Shown in pieces: positions 1-12,482 of a DNA stretch of 64,000 bases (the stretch's first letter is position 1; each line of letters begins with the position of its first letter). The notes under the pieces were generated by a model. That model was not told where the DNA came from, did no database searches, and was given only the letters and a program-made list of their open reading frames with translations. The stretch comes from Iris pallida (lineage: Eukaryota > Streptophyta > Magnoliopsida > Asparagales > Iridaceae). Made by a program: the position numbers and the translations under genes. The stretch covers positions 10,579,868 to 10,643,867 of the forward strand of contig JANAVB010003400.1 of NCBI GenBank assembly GCA_029216955.1, in the 5' to 3' direction.

Positions 1-2260
1 ATCGAAATTTGAGAATGATTAGGGTTTTACCCTTAGTCAAAATGCCAACCTAGGAGACTATCTATTCTCAAGAAACCAAATGTCGTGAGCCTCTAATTAT
101 TTGCCTGAAGCTCGCTTTAACTAGCAACCCTTAAACCTTAACTCAACCTTTCTTCGACCAAAGCCCACAGTTTAGACATGAGATGAATAGACAAAGGAAA
201 GGACAATCATTTACCGTGACTATTGTAGATACTCATCTCGAGATTGGTTTCCAACAAGTAATGCCCTAGTTATATAAATTTTATTAATAAGACCTAACTA
301 GTGTTGGAACATCACGGTCACTAGCTTAGCCAATACCATAGCTTAAATACCCTGTCATATTATGATCTACCAGTTGTCAACAACAATGCATGATCACTAT
401 AACTCTTGTGACAGTAGTCTGACAGCCTGACACAAATAAAAATTCACGACTCAGTTGTTATAAATCCCTTCATATGATGTACCTTAGAGTTGGTTACCCC
501 GTCGACAACTCTTGTATACTGTGGACGAGTAGGTCATTCTATTTTATCGACCATGTGTCATTGTACACACTTGTTTTTCGTTTATTGAGGAACGATCCTT
601 GACTTGACTTATATCTACCGTATCCCGTTACGCCGTGCCTTATTCTTTATTAACAAGAGTCGAGGTACAATATCCGGACCTTAAAATTCTTCTAACCTTA
701 TTATTCCTAAGACCATATCCTAACTTCTAAGGTGGGTAGACTGTAAACCTTCTAAAATTTTGGGATATACGAGGATTACCGATTGATTAGAATAATTTTT
801 ATTAGGATAACAATTAGTGCCCATGGACTCCCACTTTCCATTTAGATCATTTGGTGTCCCCGGCCGTGTCATTAATAATCAGAGCACGAGACCAGCGGTT
901 ACCTTCTAACAAATTTTATATGTAAGATCTAGACGATTCCACCTTTATCTAGGTATATCATGTCCCACTCAAACACGTCCCCTTATACTCTATTTTTTTG
1001 GTACGACTTTCAGGTCAAAAGGACTAGCTATAACCCTTACCATAATACCGTAATACTTCCCGACTTCCATTAGAGCCTCAACCTTGACTCGAACCTTTCG
1101 ACCCAATATACGGTTATGATCTACTCGAAGTCCACTACGCACATGTCACTAGTGTGCCACTCAATTGTGTCTTCTCGTGCTATATAAACACAAGTCACCG
1201 AAGACGCATTTTTGGGCTTTAGAGACCTAGCTAACCAACCTGACAGGCAAGTAGCTCAACCATTTGGATGGAAACATATTCTAGGTTACCCTAACCTAAT
1301 AGAAATAATTTTATCATTGGGATCTTGTCCAGTCAACATAGATTGAAATCCAAGTTCCATCCAATCAGCGATTGATGTCCAAATTAGGGAACCCTTTAAG
1401 ACCCAGTAAAATCCTCCATATATACCACCATATTTGGATTATAAAACCAAACTATTTGAAATAGGCCCTATACCTATGTAGTCTCCACCTCTTAGAATGT
1501 GAGGTCATTCGTAACCCTTATTCCATCTACCTGGAAGTTGCGATACGACCTTGTATTGCATTTATATCCCTTGCTCGTGTGTTTAAATAACCACGAAAAA
1601 TATCACAATCTTGATTTCTAAAATTCTGTTCTATTATGGAACCTGTTTAGAATTTCAAGAATGAAACTTCTGTATTGCACGATTTGCAAGCCCCTCTGAG
1701 AAACGTAGGGTTCTTAGACTTAGAAAGTGACTAGACTAGAGTAGCCCAATCTAGCAAATAAGACAATGGTTCATAAACTTTCTTTCTATCTGCATCATTG
1801 GATACTTTCTACCCTCTTGAAACTTCATTCTTACTCTCGATTGTTCTTCCTTATCTTTCTGTCCTTCCTATTGCAGAACGAAGAATAGTCATGCTTATTA
1901 GACTTTACCAATATTTCTTAGCCACTTGTGTAATTTGTTGCTTGTTAAATTTTGGATTGCTGGATAGATAGGAGAGGATTATAGGTGCCATATACAGTAG
2001 ATATCTATTGGTAGCAATTTTAGCAATTAGATGGAAGGTTATAAAGTTTTAGCGACATACTTTTGAGAGAGTAGTGTGACCAAAGGTGGGTAGAAGTCCT
2101 CGAGACTTCGTATTTACAAAGTGGCTAGGAGGAGGATGTAAACTATCTTTGAGGAATTAAAATCAAAGGGGATTAAGATTATAGTAGACTTTTTTTGAAT
2201 TTAAGGAATAGTTGTGAATTAGAATTTCGAGGACGAAATTATTTTTAAGGTGGGTAGATT
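1..2260 (+). mobile_element. Gypsy element G0, internal 3' part, non-coding
   Basis: Neither strand holds a convincing open frame or retroelement protein motif here; stop codons are frequent in all frames. The stretch is placed inside a plus-strand Gypsy element because it ends in the 3'-internal signature (palindrome plus purine tract at 2223-2258) and is followed by an LTR start. It may be the untranslated tail of a large element, a heavily decayed pol, or the interior of a non-autonomous element. The 5' part of G0 lies outside the window, so these cannot be separated. Confidence 0.5.
2223..2258 (+). promoter_or_regulatory. Palindrome and polypurine tract of G0
   Basis: AATTTCGAGGACGAAATT (7-bp perfect arms, AGGA loop) at 2223-2240 is followed by TTTTTAAGGTGGGTAGA. 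In LTR elements the purine tract primes plus-strand DNA synthesis and abuts the 3' LTR. The same arrangement occurs in G1 (36501-36537, plus) and, as its complement, in G3 (47962-47999) and G2 (9377-9412). That recurrence is the main evidence for element boundaries. Confidence 0.75.
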
Positions 2261-3023
2261 TATAACCCCTCATCCCAAAAATTTTAATAATATATTTTAT
2301 TTATTTATTTGAATTAAATGGTATTTTTATAAATAATTACTTAATTAATTATTACGGTAAATAATTTTACCCATGGTTGAGTTTTGGAGTACAAGGTGAC
2401 TAGAAATTGTGGCACGGATAGTGCAATGGCGTGCTTTGACTGGTGTATTAGCCCTGGTAGGGAAGGCCGAGCCGTAGTGATGTCCTAACTAGGAAAACCA
2501 GGCCAAGATGCGACTTAACCCTTACCGAAAACCTATTTATTTAATATTTATATTATTGAGTTTTAGGGAACCCAGTTGTACCGAATTAGTCCAGATAGGA
2601 CCCAAGACAAGCCTAAGCCCATGTGGTCATGCGGGACGTCCGATGACATGCGTGTTGATATATTTTTGGTGAGTGGGTGGTTTTACGTTTTATGATTTAA
2701 TGACTATTTCTAAGTATTCGTAATTAAATATAATAAATATCCTTGTTAGTTGATATTCAATGACACTTGTATATATAAAATGGATCTTTGTGCATTTTAG
2801 GATTATTAGACTGCAGATAATGGCATATATGCACCATTATTGTTTTATTGAATTTTGTTATATTGATTATTATTTTATTGAGGTTATTATATATATAATA
2901 TTATTTTATTATTATTGGTTATATTATTTTTGTCAATTAAATATAATTATAGATAGCCATGTATATATACAAACATGGCCTACACTAGGAATAGATGCTA
3001 GCGAGATTTATGTGAGTTTATGG

Positions 3024-3735
<712 letters not shown>

Positions 3736-5330
3736 GAGTAAATATAATAAAGAAAAGCAATAAATTAAATGAACAACAACAACAACAACAACTACAACCA
3801 ACAGCAGGTTAGAGCCCATGCCCGACCGCGTTAGAAATAAATTCCAGCATAGTCACCCTTCAAAAACCACAAAACCGAATTAGCTCAGCCATGGGAACCC
3901 GACCCGCACGTAACCCTTCCAGAGCAAAACTGTGCGTATATATACGAGAGCTAACCCGAGAGAAGGGATTGGGAGCAGTAGCAAGCCAAAACCCTAATCC
4001 CTGGCTGACCCAGTGCCGCCCTGGACTGCGCACGACCACCCTAGACGCGCGTCGTCGCCGCCACGACCTCCGGACAGCGAGGCCGTCGGCCACAGAGCGT
4101 CAAGCAGAGCAGGACATCCAGTCCCGAGTCCAGTTTCGCCGCATCTTTTCTTCCTCCACGCTCGACGGTTTTTGGAACCGACTTCACGGGTATGAAGATA
4201 ACCTAAACCTCTCTGATACCCTTCATTTACTTCTTTTTATTTCACAATAAATACGGCGCAAATTGATTCAGAAATCGATAAAAAACCTGTCCCAAGAACA
4301 GAGGTCAGAACAACCCAAGAGCCCTGTTCGGATATCGATTCCGATCAATCGCTTTGCAACTTTTGAAAACTAATTTATAGCAGTCCCAGACAACCTATAG
4401 GGCTTCAAATCCCTTCTTGTAGAATCGGATTTTATTGACTGTGCGTCGAGAAATCGGACGTCCAAAACAAAGAAAAATCTGTTTTAAAATATTAAAAATT
4501 ATAAAAAAACTCTTCGATACGACGTGCGTTCCGCCAATCTGGGCGACGTGATCACGAACCGAAAGCATCGAAAGGTACGTAACGGCTTCGTGGACGTGTG
4601 GGCTTTGACGGAATTCAAATTGGTTGCGTGTGCACGACGAATGTGATGCGTATCCGTCAAAATTTACCATATCGGCCTCTGTGCAAATTTCTCAATTACT
4701 TTGTGCACGTTCGCCAGATTGAGACAAAACTTGTGCCAGCAGGTCGTATCACTTTTCTGGTCCTATATGCCAAGTTTGGTCCGATTCTGAGACAGTTGAT
4801 TGGATCACCGTTTTGCGGGCCCCACGGTCCGATTCAACAGGCGATTTTGTGGACAGCCTACCGAAATTCAAAATTGGACATACCGTTGGGTTTGTATCAT
4901 CAAAACAAATTTGTAGACATGTAGTTTGATGACTTTAGACACCATTGACTCTGGCACACTTTTCGGTGCAAAGCGGGTCCAATGGCGGACACCGTTTTGA
5001 CCCGAAATTACTATTTTGCCCCTGTGTCCAGAATTGGACTTAAGGACAGACAATTTTAGCTATTTTGACTATTCTGAGAATATTGGTAATGTCTATTTCA
5101 GCATCCCGAGACTGCTGTACGGGTTTTGTCTATTGTGGCACACTGAGTGGTTTGGATTATCGGTTTCACCAGCAAAGGACCACAGGCGAGTACAGTTTAT
5201 TGTTTGTTTTCAGTATTGGTCTTTACTATGCATTATTGTTAGTCGATAAAGATGTAATTTCAGTCTTTATGTCGATTTTATTCTTTACGGTGTCGGGAAA
5301 AGTGAAGTACCAAAGATATGTGATCTGACC

Positions 5331-5380
5331 TTAGACAGTGTAGACAGTGATTTCTATTGCATTATTCAATGTAGACAGTG
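5331..5380 (+). repeat. GTAGACAGTG tandem array, left part
   Basis: Copies of TAGACAGTG separated by short spacers form a decayed minisatellite in the G0 LTR. The array continues at 14391-14545 beyond the inserted G2 element, so G2 landed inside it. The target duplication of G2 (CAGTG) is part of the repeat unit. Confidence 0.7.
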
Positions 5381-7265
5381 TGTAACGCCCCAGTCCCAAA
5401 ATACGTAGGACTAAGTACGTATACATGCCAGCTGTATACATACGAAGTACAGGGCCTCGTATGTATACATAAGCTGTAAAATGTAGTAATCCAAGGCAAA
5501 CTAAATCTCATCCACAATGAAAACAATAATAATATAAAAATCAACTCGAATATTTATGATACAATCGTTGGGCGGAGACAAAGTCCACTACAAACTATCT
5601 CAATGAAAGAAATATACAATAATCGATCAATAAAATGGCAAAACGAACCAAGCGCAATCGTCTTCAAAGGAATGGAGAAGACCACGACCTTGGCTAGAAT
5701 ACCTGCGGAAGACATGAACACACACTTGGGGAAAAACCAGGTCCTCAGACGGACGTAGCAAGATACAGAAAGAACATGCTAATATGAACTGTCAGAATAA
5801 AATAATATATAAAAGACTATTCTAGACACAAATATGCAAAGGAGATTCTAACCGCATAATGTGCAATTCAGAGGACAACTTTTATGCGCATGGGTGGGAT
5901 TTTAGGCTATGTGTACGTAACTGGCATCCAGTCATCTGTATCCGGCCGTAACGTCCAAAATGTCAGAGGGTATCTGCAAATAAATTGCCACAGTTCCATC
6001 CGGAGATTGTGGTTTACCTGTTTGGATTCCCATACACACTAGCGACTGTCCTCCCCTAATATTTTCCATACTGTTTAAGTCATGTCCATGGCTCGTCCAG
6101 TTTTGTAACTGCTTGAGTCTCTAAAACCCTAGTCATAACAGTTACGATTATCTACCGTCACACGACTTTAGAGATAGCTAGTCAATAAGTCGTGTCCCTA
6201 GCAACATGTCTCAAACCGTATAGTGTGAGTGTCACAGCCAAAGGAGATATAAGAATATCCTCCAACAAAAAGGTAGTCCGCTAACACTAAGTCAACATGC
6301 ATAAAATAAAGTAACGACTAATAAAGTCGCTTGCACCCAAGTATGGCTTGGACGCACAATTTATATCGAAGGAAACTAACAATATGAAACAAAATAAATA
6401 ATACAGAAAATAAATAATTTGACAGTAAATTAGCAAGGTATACTTGCCTGGGGGTCTCCTGGTGTGCTGCGATGATCAAGGTGACACAGCGTAGGACTTT
6501 GGATGTTACAACTACGCATAGGAGCCTCTGTTGGTGACACGGAGTATTCCATCGGGTCCAGAACGGTCAACTTAGTTAGGGACGATATAAAGAAGTTACA
6601 AAGTTAGCAAGGGATTAGGAATAATGGGCTTGGTCACGGATAGAAGGATAATCAAGATAGATGAAATAAATAATATTTATGATTTTGAGACAACTAATTA
6701 TAATAATTGAAAACTATATTTTATTAGTGAAAAATATACTTGAAAATAGTTTATCATAGTTTTGAACCTCATCAAAATATATGTACGAAAATACGGAGAA
6801 ATCGTTTTTATGGCTACAATCATAACTTATATATTTATTTATTTAATAACTTGGTAAAAATTAACTAAAAAATCTAACTAAAATTTAGGTCAAAAGTATG
6901 TATAAAGGAATACCATAATATATTTATGGCCTTCTTAGTCTAGTCCTTTTTGTTTAGATTAGTTTTGTAAAATTATATAATATATTAAAGTAATAGTACT
7001 TTAGCCTCTAAGCCAAATATTTTATTTGTTAAAAATAAATTTAGACTATAACTAAATTTTGCAAGATAGCGAATCTATAATTCAAAGAGCTATAGATGAA
7101 TTAACTGGTAATAATATTTTCCACAATTATATTCCTATACTTATTTTATAAAATTACCAAAAATATTACTACTAATATTAATTATGACCAAATATTACAA
7201 TACCCTATATATTAAATCATACCAATAGTATTAAAAGCATCAAAAGTCTTTAAATAAGACAAAAA

Positions 7266-7308
7266 TAATAATAATAATAATACTTTTAATAATAATAATA
7301 ATAATATA

Positions 7309-7344
<36 letters not shown>

Positions 7345-7380
7345 GATAATAATAATAATAATGATAATAATAATAATAAT
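7266..7380. repeat. AAT/ATT trinucleotide microsatellite
   Basis: Runs of AAT units with occasional interruptions. The equivalent array in the partner LTR (12331-12480) is longer. Poly-Leu and poly-Ile frames across it are artefacts. Confidence 0.9.
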
Positions 7381-7489
7381 AAGGAAATAAAGTGAACAGA
7401 GGGTGCTCTCTTCCTTCGAGAGAACACCAGTTTTAAGAATAAAAATTGAAGTTGAAGAATAAGAAAAAGGGGAAAGAGAAAGGAAGAAG

Positions 7490-8480
7490 TGGGTACGGCA
7501 CTCCGGCGACGCCGCCGAAGCACGCCGGGAGCGAATCCGGCATCGTTAGGGTTTGGGTTGCGAGAGGGGATCAGTAAAAAGAATGGGGAGAAGAGAAGTG
7601 TGAAGAGCTCTGGGAAAGAGAAGGTGAGGAGCGAGCGAGAGCAAGGAGAGGGTTTCGCACCGGTGGCTGGGTCGGCGGCTCAGAATTCGAATGAGGAGGA
7701 GGAGTAGACGCCGGCGGGCGGTGGAGGAAGGGGGTTTCCGCCTAGGCGGCTCGACGAAGGTCGCCGGCAGAGGGGTTCGTCGGAGAGGGGCGCAGGCGGT
7801 TGGTCGAGGCGCCCGGCGGAGCTAGGGGAGAGGGTTTTACACCGAGCGATCGTCGAAAGAGACGGAGGCCCGGGCGGTGGCGCGCTGGCCGGGAAAGGAG
7901 GCGGAACGGAGGGAGGCGGCGCACATGCGGGCGGGCATGCGGGCGACGGCGACAGATGCTGGACGAGAGGGGGCTGGCCGGATCTGGAGTCGGGCCAGCT
8001 ACGGCTCTGTCAAGGAGTAGGTTAGGGGTTGGGTTTCATTTTTTTTATGTAGAAATTTGTGGTGGTGGCACTGGCGATTGTGACGACGTACGAGGACGCC
8101 GTCGGTGGTGGTGATGTTTGGTGAGGGGGTTACGATGTGGTGCTGTGGCCGTTGGAGGTTGCGGCGGTGATGTCGAATGTGAGGAGGAGACGGCCGAAAT
8201 GGCGGTGTTGCTGGGGTTGGGTTACGAAGGGGAAGTGGTGATGGCGACGGGGAGAGGACGATGTTGACGGAAGTCCAAGAAGGCAGTGGTGGTGGTGATG
8301 GTGATCCGGGCGGGGGTGATGGCGCCGTGGAGACAGGGATCTGCGGTCGACTGTCTGGCTTGGTTGGTCGGGGTTTTCGGGTCTTGTTGGGGATGGTAGG
8401 ACGGTGGTTGTCACCGGGTTGGGGTTGAGCGGGTGATGACAGCGGGTCGGGGCTGGGTTAGGTCAGGATTGAATATCGTG
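7490..8480. other. GC-rich CpG-dense module in G2 LTR
   Basis: An abrupt change from AT-rich to strongly GC-rich sequence with open frames on both strands (for example 7489-7707 and 7800-8114 plus, 8130-8414 minus). The frames are rich in Arg, Gly and Pro, carry no recognised domain, and are poorly conserved in the partner copy (12590-13510), where frames are broken or shifted. It lies downstream of the minus-strand TATA box only in part. A transcribed leader or captured host sequence are both possible; I treat it as non-coding. Confidence 0.5.
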
Positions 8481-8671
8481 TCGAAATTGTCGACACGGAA
8501 AATAATAAATATAAATGTAAGAAGTGTGGAATAAGAGAGTCACCGGGGTCGGACCCGAGGCCGTCACGGCTGACACGGAAGGAATTGGACACAGACACGA
8601 TGCACGCACCTCGGTGGAGAAATTTATGGAGTAATTTGTGGATGTGAGAAATTTATGGAGGAGTACCTGCC

Positions 8672-8680
8672 TATTTATAG
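8672..8680 (-). promoter_or_regulatory. TATA box in G2 left LTR
   Basis: On the minus strand the sequence reads CTATAAATAGG, a strong plant TATA-box match. It is kept in the partner LTR at 13684-13693. Transcription would run leftwards, in the element's sense direction. Confidence 0.55.
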
Positions 8681-9376
8681 GATGTGGGAATTTCCAGTTG
8701 GATAAGGGTTAGAATTGATTTAAAACCCCAATTGATAAATACCACATTAATTTAAATAGTTTTAATGTAAATTAAATCCAAATTTGAATCAAATTAAATC
8801 TAAGTAATCCATCTTTACATTAAAAATAGGATCCATAAAAATACATTTGTATTTATAATTCATAATAATTAATTGTAATACCAATCAACAAATTTTAAAA
8901 ATATTTTTATGAACACTAAAATTATAATAATAATTAATTTCAAAAATTCACAATAAGTATTTAAATATTAATAGAAAATAACTTACAATATATTTTTTCA
9001 AATAAAAAATAATAATATCGATTAGTTTTTAAACTCAAAATATGTATGAAAATAATTTTCATGCACCTTGCATAAAAAATAGAATAAAAGTATTATTTCT
9101 CTAAAGCATTACTTCTACTTGTATAAATCATTTTTATAGTAAGGAGAATAAAACATTTGACTAAATAAAAATGTTTATATACAAATTATTTACTCTTTAT
9201 ATATTTCGAAATCAAACTATTTACTATATTTACGAAACCTATAATAAACTCTTTATGTAAAATAACTAAATGAATAAATATCACGTATGTACGTACTCGC
9301 ACTCATCGTATAATTACCAAAAATTAATACTAAAAATAAATTTTCAAAATCGTAGTAAAAATTTAGGGATTTTACA

Positions 9377-10474
9377 TCCTACCCAACTTACAAGAATTTC
9401 ATCCTCGAAATTAAGAATAAGTAGGGGGTGAGAAGGTACAAGGGTATATCGATGAGGAACAATCAAATCTTGACGTTCAAAACATACATTAGAAAATTGT
9501 GACTTCGATAACTATGGAAATAAATCACGAATTTAATTTAGGGAGTGAATGATGGTTGCGACAATGAATCTAGGGTCACGGGAAAGGACGAGTAACTCGA
9601 GATGGGGATATAGTCCCATCGGTTGGTCGGTGGCTAACTATTTTGGCAATAGTTGGGGGATAACTAAAGGTGATACTTTGGGTCTATCTATTAGGTACGA
9701 GTCTTCGTCTTAATAAGTGAAAGATGAGAACCAATATGAGTCCAAAGAAGTTATTTTCGAATATCAATATGTGGTTCAAAGGCGAGGAAGTAATTCAAAA
9801 AGAATTGTCAAGGCTGTCGCGGATGGGACCCTAGAGGACAAGTTTAACTATGTCCCCATCCACGTATAACGATAGATAAAAGCGAACCAAAGTACAATAG
9901 GTTGATCAGACCATCATGCACCGGTTCTGATTAGACAATATGTTAGTGGGTGCGCACCCAATAAAACATGTCATGATCAAGCTCGATAAGGGAATAAGCT
10001 TGCAAAACTTAAGCTAAACTAGCAGCATAGGATAGTCAAAATTAGTAAAAACATGGGCACGATTAAAATTAAAAGATGTGGGACTAGTTCAAACTTATTA
10101 AGAATCTAGTCATGTCCTAGGTTGGTGCCTATACAGTTGCCCTAGGGTTTACTTGTCTAAGGCTTGGTTAAGGCCATAAGGAAGGTTAGGTCGTAAGGCG
10201 TTCTACCCAACTTACAAGAATTAAACTAGTAGGGTGATGGGACAATGGGTCATGTCCACCTAGTATGGGTTACCTTATTAATCTTTATTAAGCATGAAAG
10301 AAGGGCACGAATCACGATAGAAGGAATCAAGCAAGATGCAACTCGAGGAGTCAAGCGAGAAGGCGGTCAAGTATGTGGATGAGATCCTAGACTCTAATCC
10401 TATACGCAGGTTTGTTTGGTACGGTAAAGTAACCAAATAATTTATCTAGACCTGCATGGGCCACCACAAAAACA
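9377..10474 (-). mobile_element. G2 interior, non-coding
   Basis: The left edge complements the palindrome and purine-tract signature (TTTCATCCTCGAAATT, 9397-9412). The right edge, read on the minus strand, starts TGTTTTT and then GTGGTGGCCCATGCAGGTC, the motif shared with G1 and G3. No open frame or gag, protease, RT or integrase motif is visible between. Internal deletion, or descent from a coding-free master, would explain it. Confidence 0.75.
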
Positions 10475-12332
10475 TGTAATGCTCCAGTCCCAAAATACGT
10501 AGGACTAAGTACGTAGACATGTCAGCTGTATACATACGAAGTACAGGGCCTCATATGTATACATAAGCTGTAAAATGTAGTAATCCAAGACAAACTAAAT
10601 CTCATCCACAATGAAAAGAATAATAATATAAAAATCAACTCGAATATTTATGATACAATCGTTGGGCGAAGACAAAGTCCACTACCAACTATCTCAATGA
10701 AAGAAATGTACAAGAATCGATCAATAAAATGGCAAGACGAACCAAGCGCAATCGTCTTGGAAGGAATGGAGAATACCACGTCCTTGGCTAGAATAGCTGC
10801 GGAAGACATGAACACATACTTGGAGAAAAACTAGGTCCTCAGACGGACGTAGCAAGATACATGAAGAACATGCTAATATGAACTGTCAGAATAAAATAAT
10901 ATATAAAAGACTATTCTAGACACAAATATGCAAAAGAGATTCTAACTGCCTAATATGCAATTTAGAGAACAACTTTCATGCACATGGGTGGGATTTTAGG
11001 CTATGTGTACGTAACTGGCATCCAGTCATCTGTATTCGACCGTAACGTCCAAAACGTCAGAGGGTATCTGCAAATAAATTGCCACAGTTCCATCCGGAGA
11101 CTGTGGTTTACCTGTTTGGATTCCCTAATATTTCCCACACTGTTCAAGTCATGTCCATGGCTCGTCCAGTTTTGTAACTGCTTGAGTCTCTAAAACCCTA
11201 GTCATAACAGTTACGATTATCTACCGTCATACGACTTTAGAGATAGCTAGTCAATAAGTCGTGTCCCTAGCAACATGTCTCAAACCGTATAGTGTGAGTA
11301 TCACAGCCAAAGGAGATATAAGAATATCCCCCCAACAAAAAGGTAGTCCGCTAACACTAAGTCAACATGCATAAAATAAAGTAACGACTAATAAAGTCGC
11401 TTGCACCCAAGTATGGCTTGGACGCACAATTTATATCGAAGGAAACTAATAATATGAAATAAAATAAATAATACAGAAAATAAATAATTTGACAGTATAG
11501 CAAGGTATACTTGCCTGGGGGTCTCCTGGTGTGCTGCGATGATCAAGGTGACACAGCGTAGGACTTTGGATGTTACAACTACACATAGGAGCCTCTGTTG
11601 ATGACACAGAGTATTCCATCGGGTCCAGAACGGTCAACTTAGTTCGGGACGATATAAAGAAGTTACAAAGTTGGAAAGGGATTAGGAATAATGGGCTTGG
11701 TCACGGATAGAAGGATAATCAAGATAGATGAAATAAATAATATTTACAATTTTGAGACAACTAATTATAATCATTGAAAACTATATTTTATTAGTGAAAA
11801 ATATACTTGAAAATAGTTTATCATAGTTTTGAACCTCATCAAAATATATGTACGAAAATACGGAGAAATCGTTTTTATGGCTACAATCATAACTTACTTA
11901 TATATTTATTTATTTAATAACTTGGTAAAAATTAACTGAAAAATCTAACTAAAATTTAGGTCAAAAGTATGTATAAAGGAATACCATAATATATTTATGG
12001 CCTTCTTAGTCTAGTCCTTTTTATTTAGAAATAGTTTTAAAAAATTACATAATATATTAAAGTAATAGTACTTTAGCCTCTAAGCCAAATATTTTATTTG
12101 TTAAAAATAAATTTAGACTATAACTAAATTTTGCAAGATAGCGAATCTATAATTCAAAGAGCTATAGATGAATTAACTGGTAATAATATTTTTCACAATT
12201 ATATTCCTATACTTATTTTATAAAATTACCAAAAATATTACTACTAATATTAATTATGACAAAATATTACAATACCCTATATATTAAATCATACCAATAG
12301 TATTAAAAGCATCAAAAGTCTTTAAATAAGAC

Positions 12333-12375
<43 letters not shown>

Positions 12376-12399
12376 TTAATAATAATAATAATAATGATA

Positions 12400-12432
<33 letters not shown>

Positions 12433-12433
12433 G

Positions 12434-12482
<49 letters not shown>

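Larger units (their letters stand above)
5381..9376 (-). repeat. G2 LTR (3' LTR in element sense)
   Basis: This 3,996-bp LTR runs TGTAACGCCCCAG to TTTTACA on the plus strand. It carries an AAT-type microsatellite (about 7266-7380), a GC-rich CpG-dense block (about 7490-8480), a minus-strand TATA box (TATAAATAG at 8672-8680) and a GC-type splice-donor-like motif (CAG/GCAAGTATACC, minus, intron side from 6447). Against its partner it has many substitutions and indels, including a segment of nearly 100 bp after about 7974 that the partner lacks. Confidence 0.88.

Noticed and set aside
4395..5544. Short frames in the G0 LTR (60-108 residues)
   Set aside because: No domain, and they lie in an LTR; lengths are as expected by chance.
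7489..8414. Arg/Gly/Pro-rich frames in the G2 LTR
   Set aside because: They are broken or shifted in the partner LTR and open on both strands, as expected from GC-rich composition.
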